From: Chryseobacterium indologenes
GTDB taxonomy: Bacteria > Bacteroidota > Bacteroidia > Flavobacteriales > Weeksellaceae
Direction of reading: 5' to 3'
DNA length: 49,622 bases
Assembly (NCBI GenBank): GCA_002439165.1
Contig: DJTE01000011.1
Location: 1-49,622 of the forward strand
Positions 8,104 to 17,109 of this stretch are shown here, piece by piece. The position numbers were made by a program, and so were the translations under genes. Positions within the stretch are counted from its first letter, which is position 1, and each line of letters starts with the position of its first letter. Under the pieces are notes generated by a model that was given only the letters and a program-made list of their open reading frames with translations, searched no databases and was not told the DNA's origin.

Positions 8104-9642
8104 TTACTGAAGCCACCACGGTTTGGAATTGATATTGTCGTTTCCTCCGTACTGTGCATTAAGAGCTGCTTTCAGGTTAGCGCTGTTATAATTATATTCA
8201 GATTGCGGATATCTGAATCTGAATGGAGCCGAAACCCCGGTCTGCAGAGGATAGTTCGGGAAACCTGTTCTCAGGTAATCGTAATAGGAAGTCCATTGAG
8301 CCTGGTGGAACATGGTCATATATTTCTGGGTCATGATCTTTTCTATACGGTTTTGCAGAGGATCGGCATCATTATAAACCACCATTGGTGAGGCCAGATA
8401 CAGATTCACATCAAATCCTGCAAAATACAGATCAGGGTTCTTTACATACGTCTGGTAAAAGCTGAAACTTGCTTTAACGGCATTGTCATAATGAGTTTTT
8501 GAAGATCCTGAGATCCATCCTCTGGCTGCTGCTTCCGCTAAAATAAATTCCAGCTCGGAATAGCTCAGTACTGAAGAAGGCTCGTTCGTAGCATCCTTAT
8601 AAAAACGGTCATTTACCTTTGAGATATTTTTCGCGGTGATCAATGCTGCATTATCAGAATAAGGAGAAGTAGGGTTTCCTCCGTTATATCCTGTAAAATC
8701 AGTAACCGGTTTTGCGGCTTCCTTAGCTGCGGTAGTCTGTGCCGCGAATGTGAAAAGTCTTGGATCGTGCCGGTCTTTAAACATATTAATGAAATAATCC
8801 GCCATATATAAACTCGATCCGTAACCGCTGTTATTGAACATGGTGTACCGGCTGTCTGCGGCATCGGCAAATTTCAGTTCGCCATTATCTCCGATAGAAG
8901 TCATCAGGGGCTGATTAGCCGCTATTGAAGCAAATTCTCCGGCAACATTGTAGCTGCCCAGCGTAGTCTTTTTAGACATGGTGATCAGGATCTTCAGACG
9001 GAATGAATTGATCAGCTTTTTCCATTTGGAAGCGTCACCGTTGTAAATAATGTCCCCTTCAATCTTGTCTGTGGAATTGATCAGGTCGTTGGCTTCTTTC
9101 AGTTCAGTAAGGATACCTGCCATCACTGCTTCCTGGCTGTCATATTTCGGCTGGGTAATTTTAGATTCACCTTTTACCGCTTCAGAATAAGGAATGCTTC
9201 CCAGCTTCATACTCAGATTAAAGAAATGATAGGCCCGGTAGAATTTACCAATGGCAAGATAATTTTTATTGCCGGTTTTTTCTGCTTCCTGCATCATTTT
9301 TACCGTATTCAGAAGGCCTTTGGTGTACACTTCAAAAGAAGCTTCATTCCATTTCATATACTGGTAGGTATTTTCACCGTCGGTTCCGATCATCATTCTT
9401 GAGGCATACATATTTTCACCGTTTACCTGGAACGTGTTCATCGATACGTATGTTAAAAGGACTTTCGGGTCTACACTGGCCTGGTCATTAGGATTTTCGT
9501 TGATGGTATCAAGACTGGTTTCACATGAGGCCATCATCAGGATTCCTGCTGCGAACAGGGATTTTACAGCTGCACTTTTCAGCTTTGCTGCTGTTTTGTA
9601 GGGCATACTGGCTTTTATATTAAGAATTGTATTGTTTTTCAT
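8104..9642 (-). CDS. SusD/RagB-family nutrient-binding lipoprotein
   Basis: The 512-aa protein is a SusD-like lipoprotein of the type annotated SusD/RagB family nutrient-binding outer-membrane lipoprotein. The N-terminus has a hydrophobic stretch ending in ILMMASC (Cys about residue 40), which marks a lipoprotein; a second ATG at 9606 would give a shorter signal. The alpha-helical TPR-like body shows AIGKFYRAYHFFNL near residue 130, and the family signature LSYSELEFILAEAAARGW near 360, with a PWW tail. It follows the SusC-like gene by 18 bp in the same direction, so the two form a SusCD uptake pair in which this protein is the surface lid. The ligand is unknown; the phospholipase next door suggests a phosphorylated or lipid-derived compound (inference). 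Confidence 0.9.
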   Translation of the reverse strand: MKNNTILNIKASMPYKTAAKLKSAAVKSLFAAGILMMASCETSLDTINENPNDQASVDPKVLLTYVSMNTFQVNGENMYASRMMIGTDGENTYQYMKWNEASFEVYTKGLLNTVKMMQEAEKTGNKNYLAIGKFYRAYHFFNLSMKLGSIPYSEAVKGESKITQPKYDSQEAVMAGILTELKEANDLINSTDKIEGDIIYNGDASKWKKLINSFRLKILITMSKKTTLGSYNVAGEFASIAANQPLMTSIGDNGELKFADAADSRYTMFNNSGYGSSLYMADYFINMFKDRHDPRLFTFAAQTTAAKEAAKPVTDFTGYNGGNPTSPYSDNAALITAKNISKVNDRFYKDATNEPSSVLSYSELEFILAEAAARGWISGSSKTHYDNAVKASFSFYQTYVKNPDLYFAGFDVNLYLASPMVVYNDADPLQNRIEKIMTQKYMTMFHQAQWTSYYDYLRTGFPNYPLQTGVSAPFRFRYPQSEYNYNSANLKAALNAQYGGNDNINSKPWWLQ

Positions 9643-9660
9643 TGTACTGATGCTTTTAAA

Positions 9661-12600
9661 TTAGAATTTGAGATTGAACCCGATTCCGAACCATCTGCTG
9701 GAAGGGTCCTGTATATCATTGGAGTCTTTGGTTTTGAGCTGGAAGTCCGGATCGGAATAGAGGTTTTTAGACTTTTTCCACATGGCCAGGTTATATGCTG
9801 AAACATTCACGGTTAAATTTTTTACCATTCCTTTAGGATTAAGAAGGGAAGAGAAATCATATTCTAAAATAACAGATCTCAGCTTGATGAAGGTCCGGTC
9901 AAAAACATTGGCAAATAATTTACTTTCATCTTCTGTAACCCTTGCCTGGTATGGATAATTCTGTGCCCAGTCCTGGAAGCTGATCGGTTTGGTGTGCGTG
10001 GTATATGTTCCTGTGGCAGCATTGTAATTAACTCCGTCCGGTACAAAATAATATGTTCCCGGATTGGCATATTCCAGATCCCTGTATGCCGTAGAGTTCG
10101 GGTGTTTCCCGCCCCACCACATTTTTTCAACTACCTGCGATCTCATCACTCCGCCGATGCTTCCGTCGATCCCGATATTTAAAGAAAGCTTTTTATATTT
10201 GAAGGTATTGTTGAATCCGAAAGTCCAGTCCGGGTTGAAATGACCCAGATTGCCTGGAGTATTGGCTCTTGTAGGCATTCCTGTGGCAGCATTCAGAATA
10301 ACCTTTCCGTCCGGCGATTTCTGCCAGGTATAATCATAGAAGCTGTCCATTCTTTCACCGAGTTTGATGTTGTTGTAGTTCGGCATATTGTCATAAATAG
10401 AAGTCAGCTTCTGCTCATACGTACTCCAGTTGATTAAAGATCTCCATGTGAAACTGGCTGTTTTTACAGGAACCAGCCCTAATGAGATTTCAAATCCTTT
10501 TGTTGTATACTCATTCCCGTTTACATACTGAGAAGTAAATCCTGATGACTGTGCTGTCGGAAATTCAAGGATGTTGTTGTAATCCAGCGTTCTGAAATAC
10601 GTAGCATCTAATGTAATTCTGTTGTTGAACAATCCTGCACTTAATCCCAGTTCGTAGGATTTGGTCTGTTCAGGTTTCAAAGAATTTTCAACATTCAGGA
10701 TGGTAGGGTAATAGTTGGTGGGATTGCCGTTGAACGTAATTCCTTTATTGTTCAGATAATAATTTCTGGTTGAATAAGGCTGGAAATCATAGGCTACCTT
10801 TGCCCATGAGGCGGAAAGTTTCAGCATGTTCACCGATTTCGGCATTGTGATCAGGTTGGAGATCACGGCACTCACCGAAGCGGAAGGGTAGAAGTAGGAT
10901 CTGTTGGCTTTCGGAAGGGTAGATGACCAGTCGTTACGCCCTGAAATATTGATAAAGAAGGCATTGTACAATCCGATGTCAATCGTTGAATAGGCACTGT
11001 AAATCAGCTTTTCTTTCAGGTAATCATAGTATTTTAAAGCTCCGATGGAGTTTTCCAGAGTATACCGTTCCGGAATTTTCAGCCCGTCTGTTGATACATT
11101 GTCAATATCATTTTTATAGTAAAATGCCGAACCTCCTGCATTCACCGTGAAATCAAAATTGTCAGATATTTTCTTTTTATAGGTAGCCAGCACATCGTAG
11201 TTCAGATTCCATGTCTTGGAATCATTCAGAATATATCCGCCGCTTCTGGGAGCACTGTAATTGAAATAAGAATACGGGCTTAATATTTCCTGCTTATTGT
11301 GGTTTTCTACGATAGATATTTTACCCTTTACCGAGAAATCCTGAGTGGCTTTATATTCAAGACCGGTTTGTGCATTGATGATGTTGGTCCTGTTTTTATT
11401 TTTGTAGTATTCAGCCCCGAACCAGGGATTATTGTACCATGCATAATTCCAGTTGGCCTGTGCTGTACCTTCTTTTCCCGGGATCCACATATGATTTTTA
11501 AGATCTCTTCCGTCTACATCGGCTCCCATCCAGATCAGGATGGTATACATATGCCCGCTTGGGTTGTAATCGTAATTGGGAATATTTGGGGTAAAGGTCT
11601 GGTTGAAATTCAATTTGGTATCAAAGATCAGCTTTTCACCCAGATGATTTTCAGAAGAGAAGTTGACTCCATACCGCTGAAGGTAAGAACCCGGAATCCG
11701 GTCGTCATAATTCATGAAATTTCCCGAAAGACGGTAAATATCCTTATTGTTTCTGTAACTTACGGCAAAACTGTTGTTATTGATAACGGCCGGCTTCAGG
11801 AATGTGTTTAAATTATCATGATACTGCCAGTCGATCGGAACTCTTTCATATCTTGATTTGTCGTTGTACTGCGTTCCGGTTACCGCTCCATACCAGGGGA
11901 TGACCTGTCCGGTTACTTTATCCCGGATCGGGCTGTTCCATTGGGCAATTTTCAGGCCGGGTGTAAATTTGGGTCCCCAGATCATGTCTCCGTCATTTAC
12001 TCCGCCATCTGCTCCGTCCCAGAATTCGTATTTTCCGTGGGAACCGTTTCCGTATTCGGTCTGTGTTTTTGGAAGGTTGGTGAAACCTCCCGTAATCATG
12101 GTATTCTGCGAAAAATCAATGGTAAAACCTTTCTTTTTGGCTGTTTTTGTGGTGATCAGAACAGCTCCGTATCTTCCTCTGGAGCCGTATAATGCGGAGG
12201 CAGTTGCTCCTTTCAGAACGTTGATATTTTCAATATTATTGGGATCTAAATTCTGAAAAACCTCTTTTTCTACGATGACTCCATCAATAACAAAAATCAG
12301 ATTGGAGTTTCCCCTTAACGTAAACTGGGGAGCCTGCTGCATTCCTGTGGGATTGGAAACGTTCAGTCCGGCAACCTGTCCGGAAAATAAATTTCCTATA
12401 CTGGGTGTAGTGATCGTTTCAAATTGTTTGGTCCCGACTTCCTGGGTAGCATAACCAATTTTTTCTTTCTTTTTGGCGATTCCCAAAGCGGTTATTACCA
12501 CTCCTTCAATCTGTTTTTCCTGTGCTTTTTTCAATACTACGGAATATTTTCTTCCGGAAGAAACTTCTACGGTGAACAGTGAAAAATCAGGCGCATAGAA

Positions 12601-12807
12601 CTCAAGGATATCTTTCGGATTGGCTGAGATGGTAAAGTTCCCATTTTCATCGGTAATTGCTGTATTTCCGGTGTTTTTGTCGGTAATACTTACTCCGGAA
12701 ATTACGGAGCCGTTCTCGGATTTTACATTTCCGGAAATGTTAATTTCTTGGGCAGTAAGATAAAGGGGAAGTAAAAAAACTGCAAAGGAAGCTAGAGTCT
12801 TCTTCAT
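9661..12807 (-). CDS. SusC/RagA-family TonB-linked outer-membrane receptor
   Basis: The 1048-aa product is a SusC-type TonB-dependent transporter. It shows a signal peptide (ending YLTAQ), a carboxypeptidase-regulatory-like domain (about 22-95), the SusC junction IEGVVITALGI, a plug domain (about 105-235) with the signature VLKGATASALYGSRG and GAVLITTK, and a long barrel with SGRNDWSSTLP near residue 620 and a terminal aromatic FNLKF. With the downstream SusD-like lipoprotein it should import a ligand across the outer membrane using TonB energy. A perfect -7 element lies just 11 bp upstream of the start. No frameshift is seen and the length is normal for the family. The substrate is not readable from sequence. 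Confidence 0.95.
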   Translation of the reverse strand: MKKTLASFAVFLLPLYLTAQEINISGNVKSENGSVISGVSITDKNTGNTAITDENGNFTISANPKDILEFYAPDFSLFTVEVSSGRKYSVVLKKAQEKQIEGVVITALGIAKKKEKIGYATQEVGTKQFETITTPSIGNLFSGQVAGLNVSNPTGMQQAPQFTLRGNSNLIFVIDGVIVEKEVFQNLDPNNIENINVLKGATASALYGSRGRYGAVLITTKTAKKKGFTIDFSQNTMITGGFTNLPKTQTEYGNGSHGKYEFWDGADGGVNDGDMIWGPKFTPGLKIAQWNSPIRDKVTGQVIPWYGAVTGTQYNDKSRYERVPIDWQYHDNLNTFLKPAVINNNSFAVSYRNNKDIYRLSGNFMNYDDRIPGSYLQRYGVNFSSENHLGEKLIFDTKLNFNQTFTPNIPNYDYNPSGHMYTILIWMGADVDGRDLKNHMWIPGKEGTAQANWNYAWYNNPWFGAEYYKNKNRTNIINAQTGLEYKATQDFSVKGKISIVENHNKQEILSPYSYFNYSAPRSGGYILNDSKTWNLNYDVLATYKKKISDNFDFTVNAGGSAFYYKNDIDNVSTDGLKIPERYTLENSIGALKYYDYLKEKLIYSAYSTIDIGLYNAFFINISGRNDWSSTLPKANRSYFYPSASVSAVISNLITMPKSVNMLKLSASWAKVAYDFQPYSTRNYYLNNKGITFNGNPTNYYPTILNVENSLKPEQTKSYELGLSAGLFNNRITLDATYFRTLDYNNILEFPTAQSSGFTSQYVNGNEYTTKGFEISLGLVPVKTASFTWRSLINWSTYEQKLTSIYDNMPNYNNIKLGERMDSFYDYTWQKSPDGKVILNAATGMPTRANTPGNLGHFNPDWTFGFNNTFKYKKLSLNIGIDGSIGGVMRSQVVEKMWWGGKHPNSTAYRDLEYANPGTYYFVPDGVNYNAATGTYTTHTKPISFQDWAQNYPYQARVTEDESKLFANVFDRTFIKLRSVILEYDFSSLLNPKGMVKNLTVNVSAYNLAMWKKSKNLYSDPDFQLKTKDSNDIQDPSSRWFGIGFNLKF

Positions 12808-12818
12808 TTTTTTGAGGG

Positions 12819-12826
12819 CAAATTTA
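12819..12826 (-). promoter_or_regulatory. -7 element before the SusC gene
   Basis: On the minus strand the sequence reads TAAATTTG, a perfect TAnnTTTG element, 11 bp before the start codon. No good TTTG lies 19 bp upstream. The element sits inside a near-palindrome (gggcaaatttagccc, 12817-12831), which might be an operator. Confidence 0.4.
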
Positions 12827-13097
12827 GCCCGGCAGTATTACCTGAATTTTACGACCGTATTAAAATAAAAATATGATTTTAATATTTTTTAACACATATA
12901 ATTAACATTTTGATAAAACGGAATTTTTCTTTTATATAGCAGATTTTGCTTTATTATACTATTTACAGCAGGGTAGAAATCCTGGCATTAATTTTTTTTG
13001 ATACCATGGATATACGAATGATTTTATTAGTGGCTAAAAATAAACATTGAACAAAGCAATAATTCAATCAATCCTGTATTGCAGAGTTTATATTACC

Positions 13098-13250
13098 ACG
13101 CAAAGTTGATGGATAATTCCGCTTTATTTTAAGTGAGTAAAGTGATGCGGCTTCGTCGCTGGCTTATTCATATACTTCGACGGACCAACGAAGTTGATTC
13201 CAGCTTTTGCTCCCTTAAAATCAGCAGTCTTAAAAATGGAAAATTTGCGT
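13098..13250. repeat. 153-bp imperfect inverted-repeat (MITE-like) element
   Basis: The ends read acgcaaa (13098-13104) and tttgcgt (13244-13250), an exact inverted pair. Further in, attttaagtgag (13126-13137) pairs with ctcccttaaaat (13210-13221), and cttcgtcgctgg pairs loosely with ccaacgaag. The arms stay alignable along most of their length around an AT-rich centre. No reading frame of note is present. This is the architecture of a non-autonomous palindromic element. Confidence 0.6.
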
Positions 13251-13413
13251 TAAGCTGTTTGTAATCAATGTATTGTATTTTAATCAGAAAATACTCGAAA
13301 AATGTGGTTTAGATAAAAAAGATGTGAATGTTATACAAAAAATCAAATTTAGAAATTTAAACAAGCTCTTAACAGTCTTTGTGTACACCGTGTTTAAAAT
13401 AATTATCCGCCTT

Positions 13414-15018
13414 TTAGAATCTGCTCAGGATTCCCCAATGGATCTTTATATCATTGAATTTAAAAGGATTTCCAAATTCATTACCATTGGAAAGCTGGAA
13501 ACTCATCAGCCCGATCGGAATAAAGAAATTAAATCCGAGGCCGACACTGTAAAGCTTCGGCTTGACGTTGAGCGATTTATTATTAAGCTGGCCGTATTGT
13601 CCGAAGAGGTCAAAGAAGGCCTGACTGCCTATCAGATACCGGTATTCCAGTCCTGCATAGTAATAGAAATCGGCAGCGAGGGATTTTTCATTGAAACCCC
13701 GCATGGAATTCCAGCCTCCGAAGCGGTATAATTCGTTGGCAGAAAACTCTATTTTAGAATCCATCATGGCACCTTCCGCCCTGATATTGAGGAAGTGGTT
13801 TCCGGAAATATGATAATTGTGTTCCCCGAAGAAATAGAACTGGTTCTGGTTGGCTTTGATATTATCTTTGGTGTACGTTGTGGTCAGATAGTCATAACCG
13901 GCATTGATCCTTGTTTTGTAAAGGAAAAGATCAATATCCGTAGGTTCCGTCATTTCAAACCAGATCCCGATTCCTTTTTTGTTGTAATCTTTTCCCTGAA
14001 CATACAGGGTATCAATAATGCTCGATGTTTCCAGGGTTCCCCTGATTCCGATCTTATTCCGGTTATTGATGTTATAATAAAAAGCAGGAAGGAATTTCAC
14101 ATTGGCAAAAGTGGAATCCTGTCTGAAGATATTTACCTTCAGGTTCATGCCCACATTAGATTTAAGAAGGTAGGGAATATCGGTCTGAAGGTCAAAAGTC
14201 TGCCCTTTATCAGGGTTTCTCTGCCAGTAAAGGTTAACGGTTTCAAAGCCGTTGAACATATTCCTGAAATTCACATTCAGGGTTCCGTTCAGGGTGAATT
14301 TTTCCGTTTTATCGTTTCCGAAACCGATTACCCCGTCAAAAGTATTGGTCTTTTTCTTTTCCATGAACAGATAAATACTCGTGGAATCTTTGGTAAACAG
14401 AGTTTGGGGCGGCCGCTCCAGAGTTACAAATGCATGGCTCTGAAAATTTTTGCTGATGGCCAGAAGGTTTTTATCATCGTATGTTTTTCCTTTGAATTCC
14501 TTTTCGAGATTTTTCATGAACCTCTTCGGAACCCTTTCGTAGCCTTTTACTACAAAACCGTCAATGGTCCGTTTATCATTTTTATTGATGTCAAGCTCAA
14601 TCACCGGATAGCCGTTTTTCTGACCTTTATATTTTGATTTGATCCGGCTGAAAGAATACCCGTCATCAATAAATTTCTTGTTGATGCTCTTTTTGGTGGA
14701 ATCTAAATTTTTAGTGAAAAAATCTTTTTGAAGCTTCAGTTTCAGAACAATGGAGTCTGAGAGATTCACAAAGGTTTCATTGAAATTTTTTCCTTTATCA
14801 AAGAAGATTTCCGTGCTGTCCCCTTTTACTTTTACCTCTCTCAGCTGGGTGAAGAAATAATTATTCTGTGAAAGGGAATCCAGGAATTTTGCGGCCGATG
14901 CGGAATCTTTTACTTTTTTCCGGACATTGGTTTCCGTGTCAATAAGCCAGTACTGTTTGTTCTGTGCTTTAAAGAAAGTACAGGATAACAGAAATAATAT
15001 GGTAATTAAACGGATCAA
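13414..15018 (-). CDS. Small Omp85/BamA-superfamily outer-membrane protein
   Basis: The 534-aa protein has a signal peptide (ending FFKAQ), a periplasmic part with POTRA-like segments (about 80-225; for example TIDGFVVKGYERVPKRFM) and a C-terminal barrel (about 225-534) ending in an aromatic residue (LSRF). The Omp85 loop-6 signature appears as GGWNSMRGFNE, with SMRGF at 438-442. It is shorter than BamA (about 800 aa), with fewer POTRA units, so it is more likely a TamA/FhaC-like or lineage-specific member than the essential BamA. It is the last gene of a leftward trio, 10 bp after the WG-repeat gene. The cargo is unknown. Confidence 0.85.
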   Translation of the reverse strand: MIRLITILFLLSCTFFKAQNKQYWLIDTETNVRKKVKDSASAAKFLDSLSQNNYFFTQLREVKVKGDSTEIFFDKGKNFNETFVNLSDSIVLKLKLQKDFFTKNLDSTKKSINKKFIDDGYSFSRIKSKYKGQKNGYPVIELDINKNDKRTIDGFVVKGYERVPKRFMKNLEKEFKGKTYDDKNLLAISKNFQSHAFVTLERPPQTLFTKDSTSIYLFMEKKKTNTFDGVIGFGNDKTEKFTLNGTLNVNFRNMFNGFETVNLYWQRNPDKGQTFDLQTDIPYLLKSNVGMNLKVNIFRQDSTFANVKFLPAFYYNINNRNKIGIRGTLETSSIIDTLYVQGKDYNKKGIGIWFEMTEPTDIDLFLYKTRINAGYDYLTTTYTKDNIKANQNQFYFFGEHNYHISGNHFLNIRAEGAMMDSKIEFSANELYRFGGWNSMRGFNEKSLAADFYYYAGLEYRYLIGSQAFFDLFGQYGQLNNKSLNVKPKLYSVGLGFNFFIPIGLMSFQLSNGNEFGNPFKFNDIKIHWGILSRF

Positions 15019-15028
15019 ATAATAATTT

Positions 15029-15889
15029 TTACTTTGCTATATATTCTTTTCCTGATTCATCAATGTAGAACTCTTTTCCGTCTCTTTCTACCAGCATCAT
15101 TCCATCTGTAAACCAGGAAAATTTATCATAGGTTTTGTCATTGACGTATTTTCGGGCAGGTAAGTTGTATATTTTCTTATTACCATTTTTATCAGCAACA
15201 ATGGTTAATTTTCCAAACTGATGAATTGAGGAATAACGCTGGTAATTGTCTAGAAATAATTTCCCGTCTTTGGTAAAGTACTGATGCTTTCCGGTATTGG
15301 AATATGATCCGGCGATGATATAGGGTTCAAATTTACCCGGTGATGTCTCATAGCCGTGCCCTTCAATATAATCGTAATCAGCAGGGATTATTAATTTTCC
15401 TGTATTGCTGATGATTCCGCTTTTACCATTCTTTTTTACCAGGAACAGAGGTATTGATTTTGCAAAAACGTCAATTCTCTCATATTGCTCCTGAATATCT
15501 TTAGGAAGCCGGCTGATGATCTCCTGCTTTTCATTTTCAGCTTTCCTCTCAATTGCTTTTACTTCTGTTTCTGTATCAGATATAAAATCATTCTTCACCT
15601 CTGAAGGATCTTCCAGTTTTTTACAGTCTATTTCAGTATTGTTTTCTGCAATACATTTAGATTGGTTATTGAGGCGGACATGGGCAGACATCACATGAGT
15701 ATAGTTCTTACTCTGGGGATTATATACTTTATATTCTTTAAAAGGGTAAGCAAGATCATATTGAGGTGCAATCACCAGTTTATTATTCTGATCAACAAAA
15801 CCCCACCGGTCTCCTTTTTTAGCAGGAAATAAGGTGGCGTTCTGGCCAAAAACAAGAGATGAAAACAGTAAAAAAATAATATTCTTCAT
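15029..15889 (-). CDS. Secreted WG-repeat protein
   Basis: The 286-aa product has a short signal peptide (ending VFGQ) and WG (KWG/DWG) beta repeats: RWGFVDQNNKLVIAPQYDLAYPF near residue 28 and KSGIISNTGKLIIPADYDYIEG near 155, plus weaker copies near the C-terminus. A charged linker at about 95-130 separates the first from the later repeats. WG proteins are common in Bacteroidota with mostly unknown roles, often periplasmic or surface-exposed. It lies 10 bp upstream of the Omp85-like gene and 27 bp downstream of the dehydrogenase gene, so the three are probably cotranscribed. A second WG-repeat protein is encoded at 22044-23261. Confidence 0.8.
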   Translation of the reverse strand: MKNIIFLLFSSLVFGQNATLFPAKKGDRWGFVDQNNKLVIAPQYDLAYPFKEYKVYNPQSKNYTHVMSAHVRLNNQSKCIAENNTEIDCKKLEDPSEVKNDFISDTETEVKAIERKAENEKQEIISRLPKDIQEQYERIDVFAKSIPLFLVKKNGKSGIISNTGKLIIPADYDYIEGHGYETSPGKFEPYIIAGSYSNTGKHQYFTKDGKLFLDNYQRYSSIHQFGKLTIVADKNGNKKIYNLPARKYVNDKTYDKFSWFTDGMMLVERDGKEFYIDESGKEYIAK

Positions 15890-15916
15890 GGCTGATACCG
15901 TATATTTAAACTGAAA

Positions 15917-16705
15917 TTAATCCAGTTTATTATATTTTTTCATCAGATTTTCATAGGTTCCCTGTGGAAGAATCCACTTTAAAGGAACTCCTATTTTCTG
16001 TCCGAATTTACCAAAATAATAATGGGCTTTCCATTTCTTTTTTCCTAACAGGTTTTCAATATAAGCGGCTACTTCCAGAGGTTCTGTTCCTTCACCTACA
16101 TGAGCATTCATTAAAGAATATACCTTGTCGAAAATATTTTTATAAGGTTCCGAAACTTTCGTTTTCACCCGGTTTTCTGCAATATTGGTTTTGATATCTC
16201 CCAAATGGAGAGAACATACATCAATATTCCAGGGATATACTTCATATCTTATGGCTTCTGTTACTTTGTCCAGTGCAGATTTTGAAGCAGAATAGAAACC
16301 ACGGAAAGGAAGCCCCATTTCACTTCCGATGCTTGAAATATTAATGATTTTTCCGGATTGATGCTCCCGCATTTTAGGCAGAACAGCACTCATCATTTGA
16401 ACGGCGCCCACAAGATTGAGGTTGAAAAGCTTTAGAATATCTTCTTTCGTAGAGTCTTCCACGGCTCCTACCATTCCCATTCCTGCATTATTGATCAGAA
16501 CATCAATCCTTGATTCTGTTTTCAGAACTTCTGCAACAGCATCCTGTATGGCATTATTATCGGTAACATCTGTGGGAACAGACCTGAAATACTGACTTTC
16601 CGTATGCTTTCTGCTTAAGCCGTATACCTTATGGCCTTTTTTACCAAAATATTCTGCCAGTACGAAACCTATTCCTGATGAGGTTCCTGTGATGATGATG
16701 GTCAT
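15917..16705 (-). CDS. Short-chain dehydrogenase/reductase (SDR)
   Basis: The 262-aa protein is a classical SDR with a Rossmann fold. The cofactor motif TGTSSGIG is at residues 7-14, NNAGMG near 91, the structural/catalytic Ser region NISSIGSEMG near 140, and the catalytic YSASK near 152. An SRK after the second strand (GLSRKH) favours NADP(H). The C-terminal about 30 residues are basic and aromatic. It is the first gene of a probable operon with the WG-repeat and Omp85-like genes. The substrate is not readable. A -7 element (TACATTTG on the minus strand, 16776-16783) lies about 70 bp upstream. Confidence 0.9.
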   Translation of the reverse strand: MTIIITGTSSGIGFVLAEYFGKKGHKVYGLSRKHTESQYFRSVPTDVTDNNAIQDAVAEVLKTESRIDVLINNAGMGMVGAVEDSTKEDILKLFNLNLVGAVQMMSAVLPKMREHQSGKIINISSIGSEMGLPFRGFYSASKSALDKVTEAIRYEVYPWNIDVCSLHLGDIKTNIAENRVKTKVSEPYKNIFDKVYSLMNAHVGEGTEPLEVAAYIENLLGKKKWKAHYYFGKFGQKIGVPLKWILPQGTYENLMKKYNKLD

Positions 16706-16775
16706 GTATTGATATATGAATTTTAGACTTGTTTTTATTCTTCTTCCGGTTTCTGATTGTGAGCCGTATTTCCAG

Positions 16776-16783
16776 CAAATGTA
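16776..16783 (-). promoter_or_regulatory. -7 element before the SDR gene
   Basis: On the minus strand this reads TACATTTG (TAnnTTTG). It is about 70 bp before the SDR start. No TTTG is present at the right spacing upstream. Confidence 0.35.
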
Positions 16784-16833
16784 AAAAAAGAAAAGTGAAT
16801 CTGCTATTTATTATAATGCAAACATCAATTTTA

Positions 16834-16847
16834 GTAACGTCTGTTAC
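16834..16847. promoter_or_regulatory. Small palindrome between divergent genes, possible operator
   Basis: The sequence gtaac-gtct-gttac is a perfect 5-bp inverted repeat in the divergent SDR/alkaline phosphatase intergenic region. Size and spacing would fit a TetR-type site, but no regulator gene is adjacent. Confidence 0.25.
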
Positions 16848-16901
16848 CATTTTTTAATAAAAACATAAAAATAGATTAACTGAACGGTGCGCATGCTGTT
16901 C

Positions 16902-16909
16902 TATTTTTG
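16902..16909 (+). promoter_or_regulatory. -7 element upstream of the alkaline phosphatase gene
   Basis: TATTTTTG matches TAnnTTTG. It lies about 200 bp before the ATG at 17110, giving a long leader. The expected -33 position reads actg rather than TTTG. Confidence 0.4.
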
Positions 16910-17109
16910 CACCTTCTGTTATTAAACTCATTTTAAGTTTAACTCCAAACCGGAGGTTCGACGTAGTCAAAAGAAACAACATTTATGCGCAAAGTATTTA
17001 AACTTAAAAAATGACTAAAGTGTTTAAAATAAAACTTTTGTGACTGTTGTGGTTTAATAAAAAAGTTTAAAAAGCTTTATTGAAAAATAATATCCTTAAT
17101 GACAATCAA

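Larger units (their letters stand above)
12808..13413. other. 606-bp gene-free region with repeat elements
   Basis: No gene is supported here. The left part carries the SusC promoter; 12996-13030 contains a stretch similar to one near 49460; 13098-13250 is an imperfect inverted-repeat element described separately. The final 160 bases are AT-rich and lack a clear terminator for the leftward gene that ends at 13414. Confidence 0.7.

Noticed and set aside
11299..11811. 170-aa open frame opposite the SusC gene
   Set aside because: Antisense shadow; the SusC reading frame has full family motifs.
13273..13731. 152-aa plus-strand frame across the end of the Omp85-like gene
   Set aside because: Starts in AT-rich intergenic DNA and continues as the antisense of the barrel end; no family resemblance.
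13795..14637. 280-aa open frame opposite the Omp85-like gene
   Set aside because: Antisense shadow of a gene with the SMRGF signature and a barrel pattern.
16951..16962. ggttcga string suggesting a tRNA T-loop
   Set aside because: The flanks do not pair into a T-stem and no acceptor or anticodon stem is found around it.
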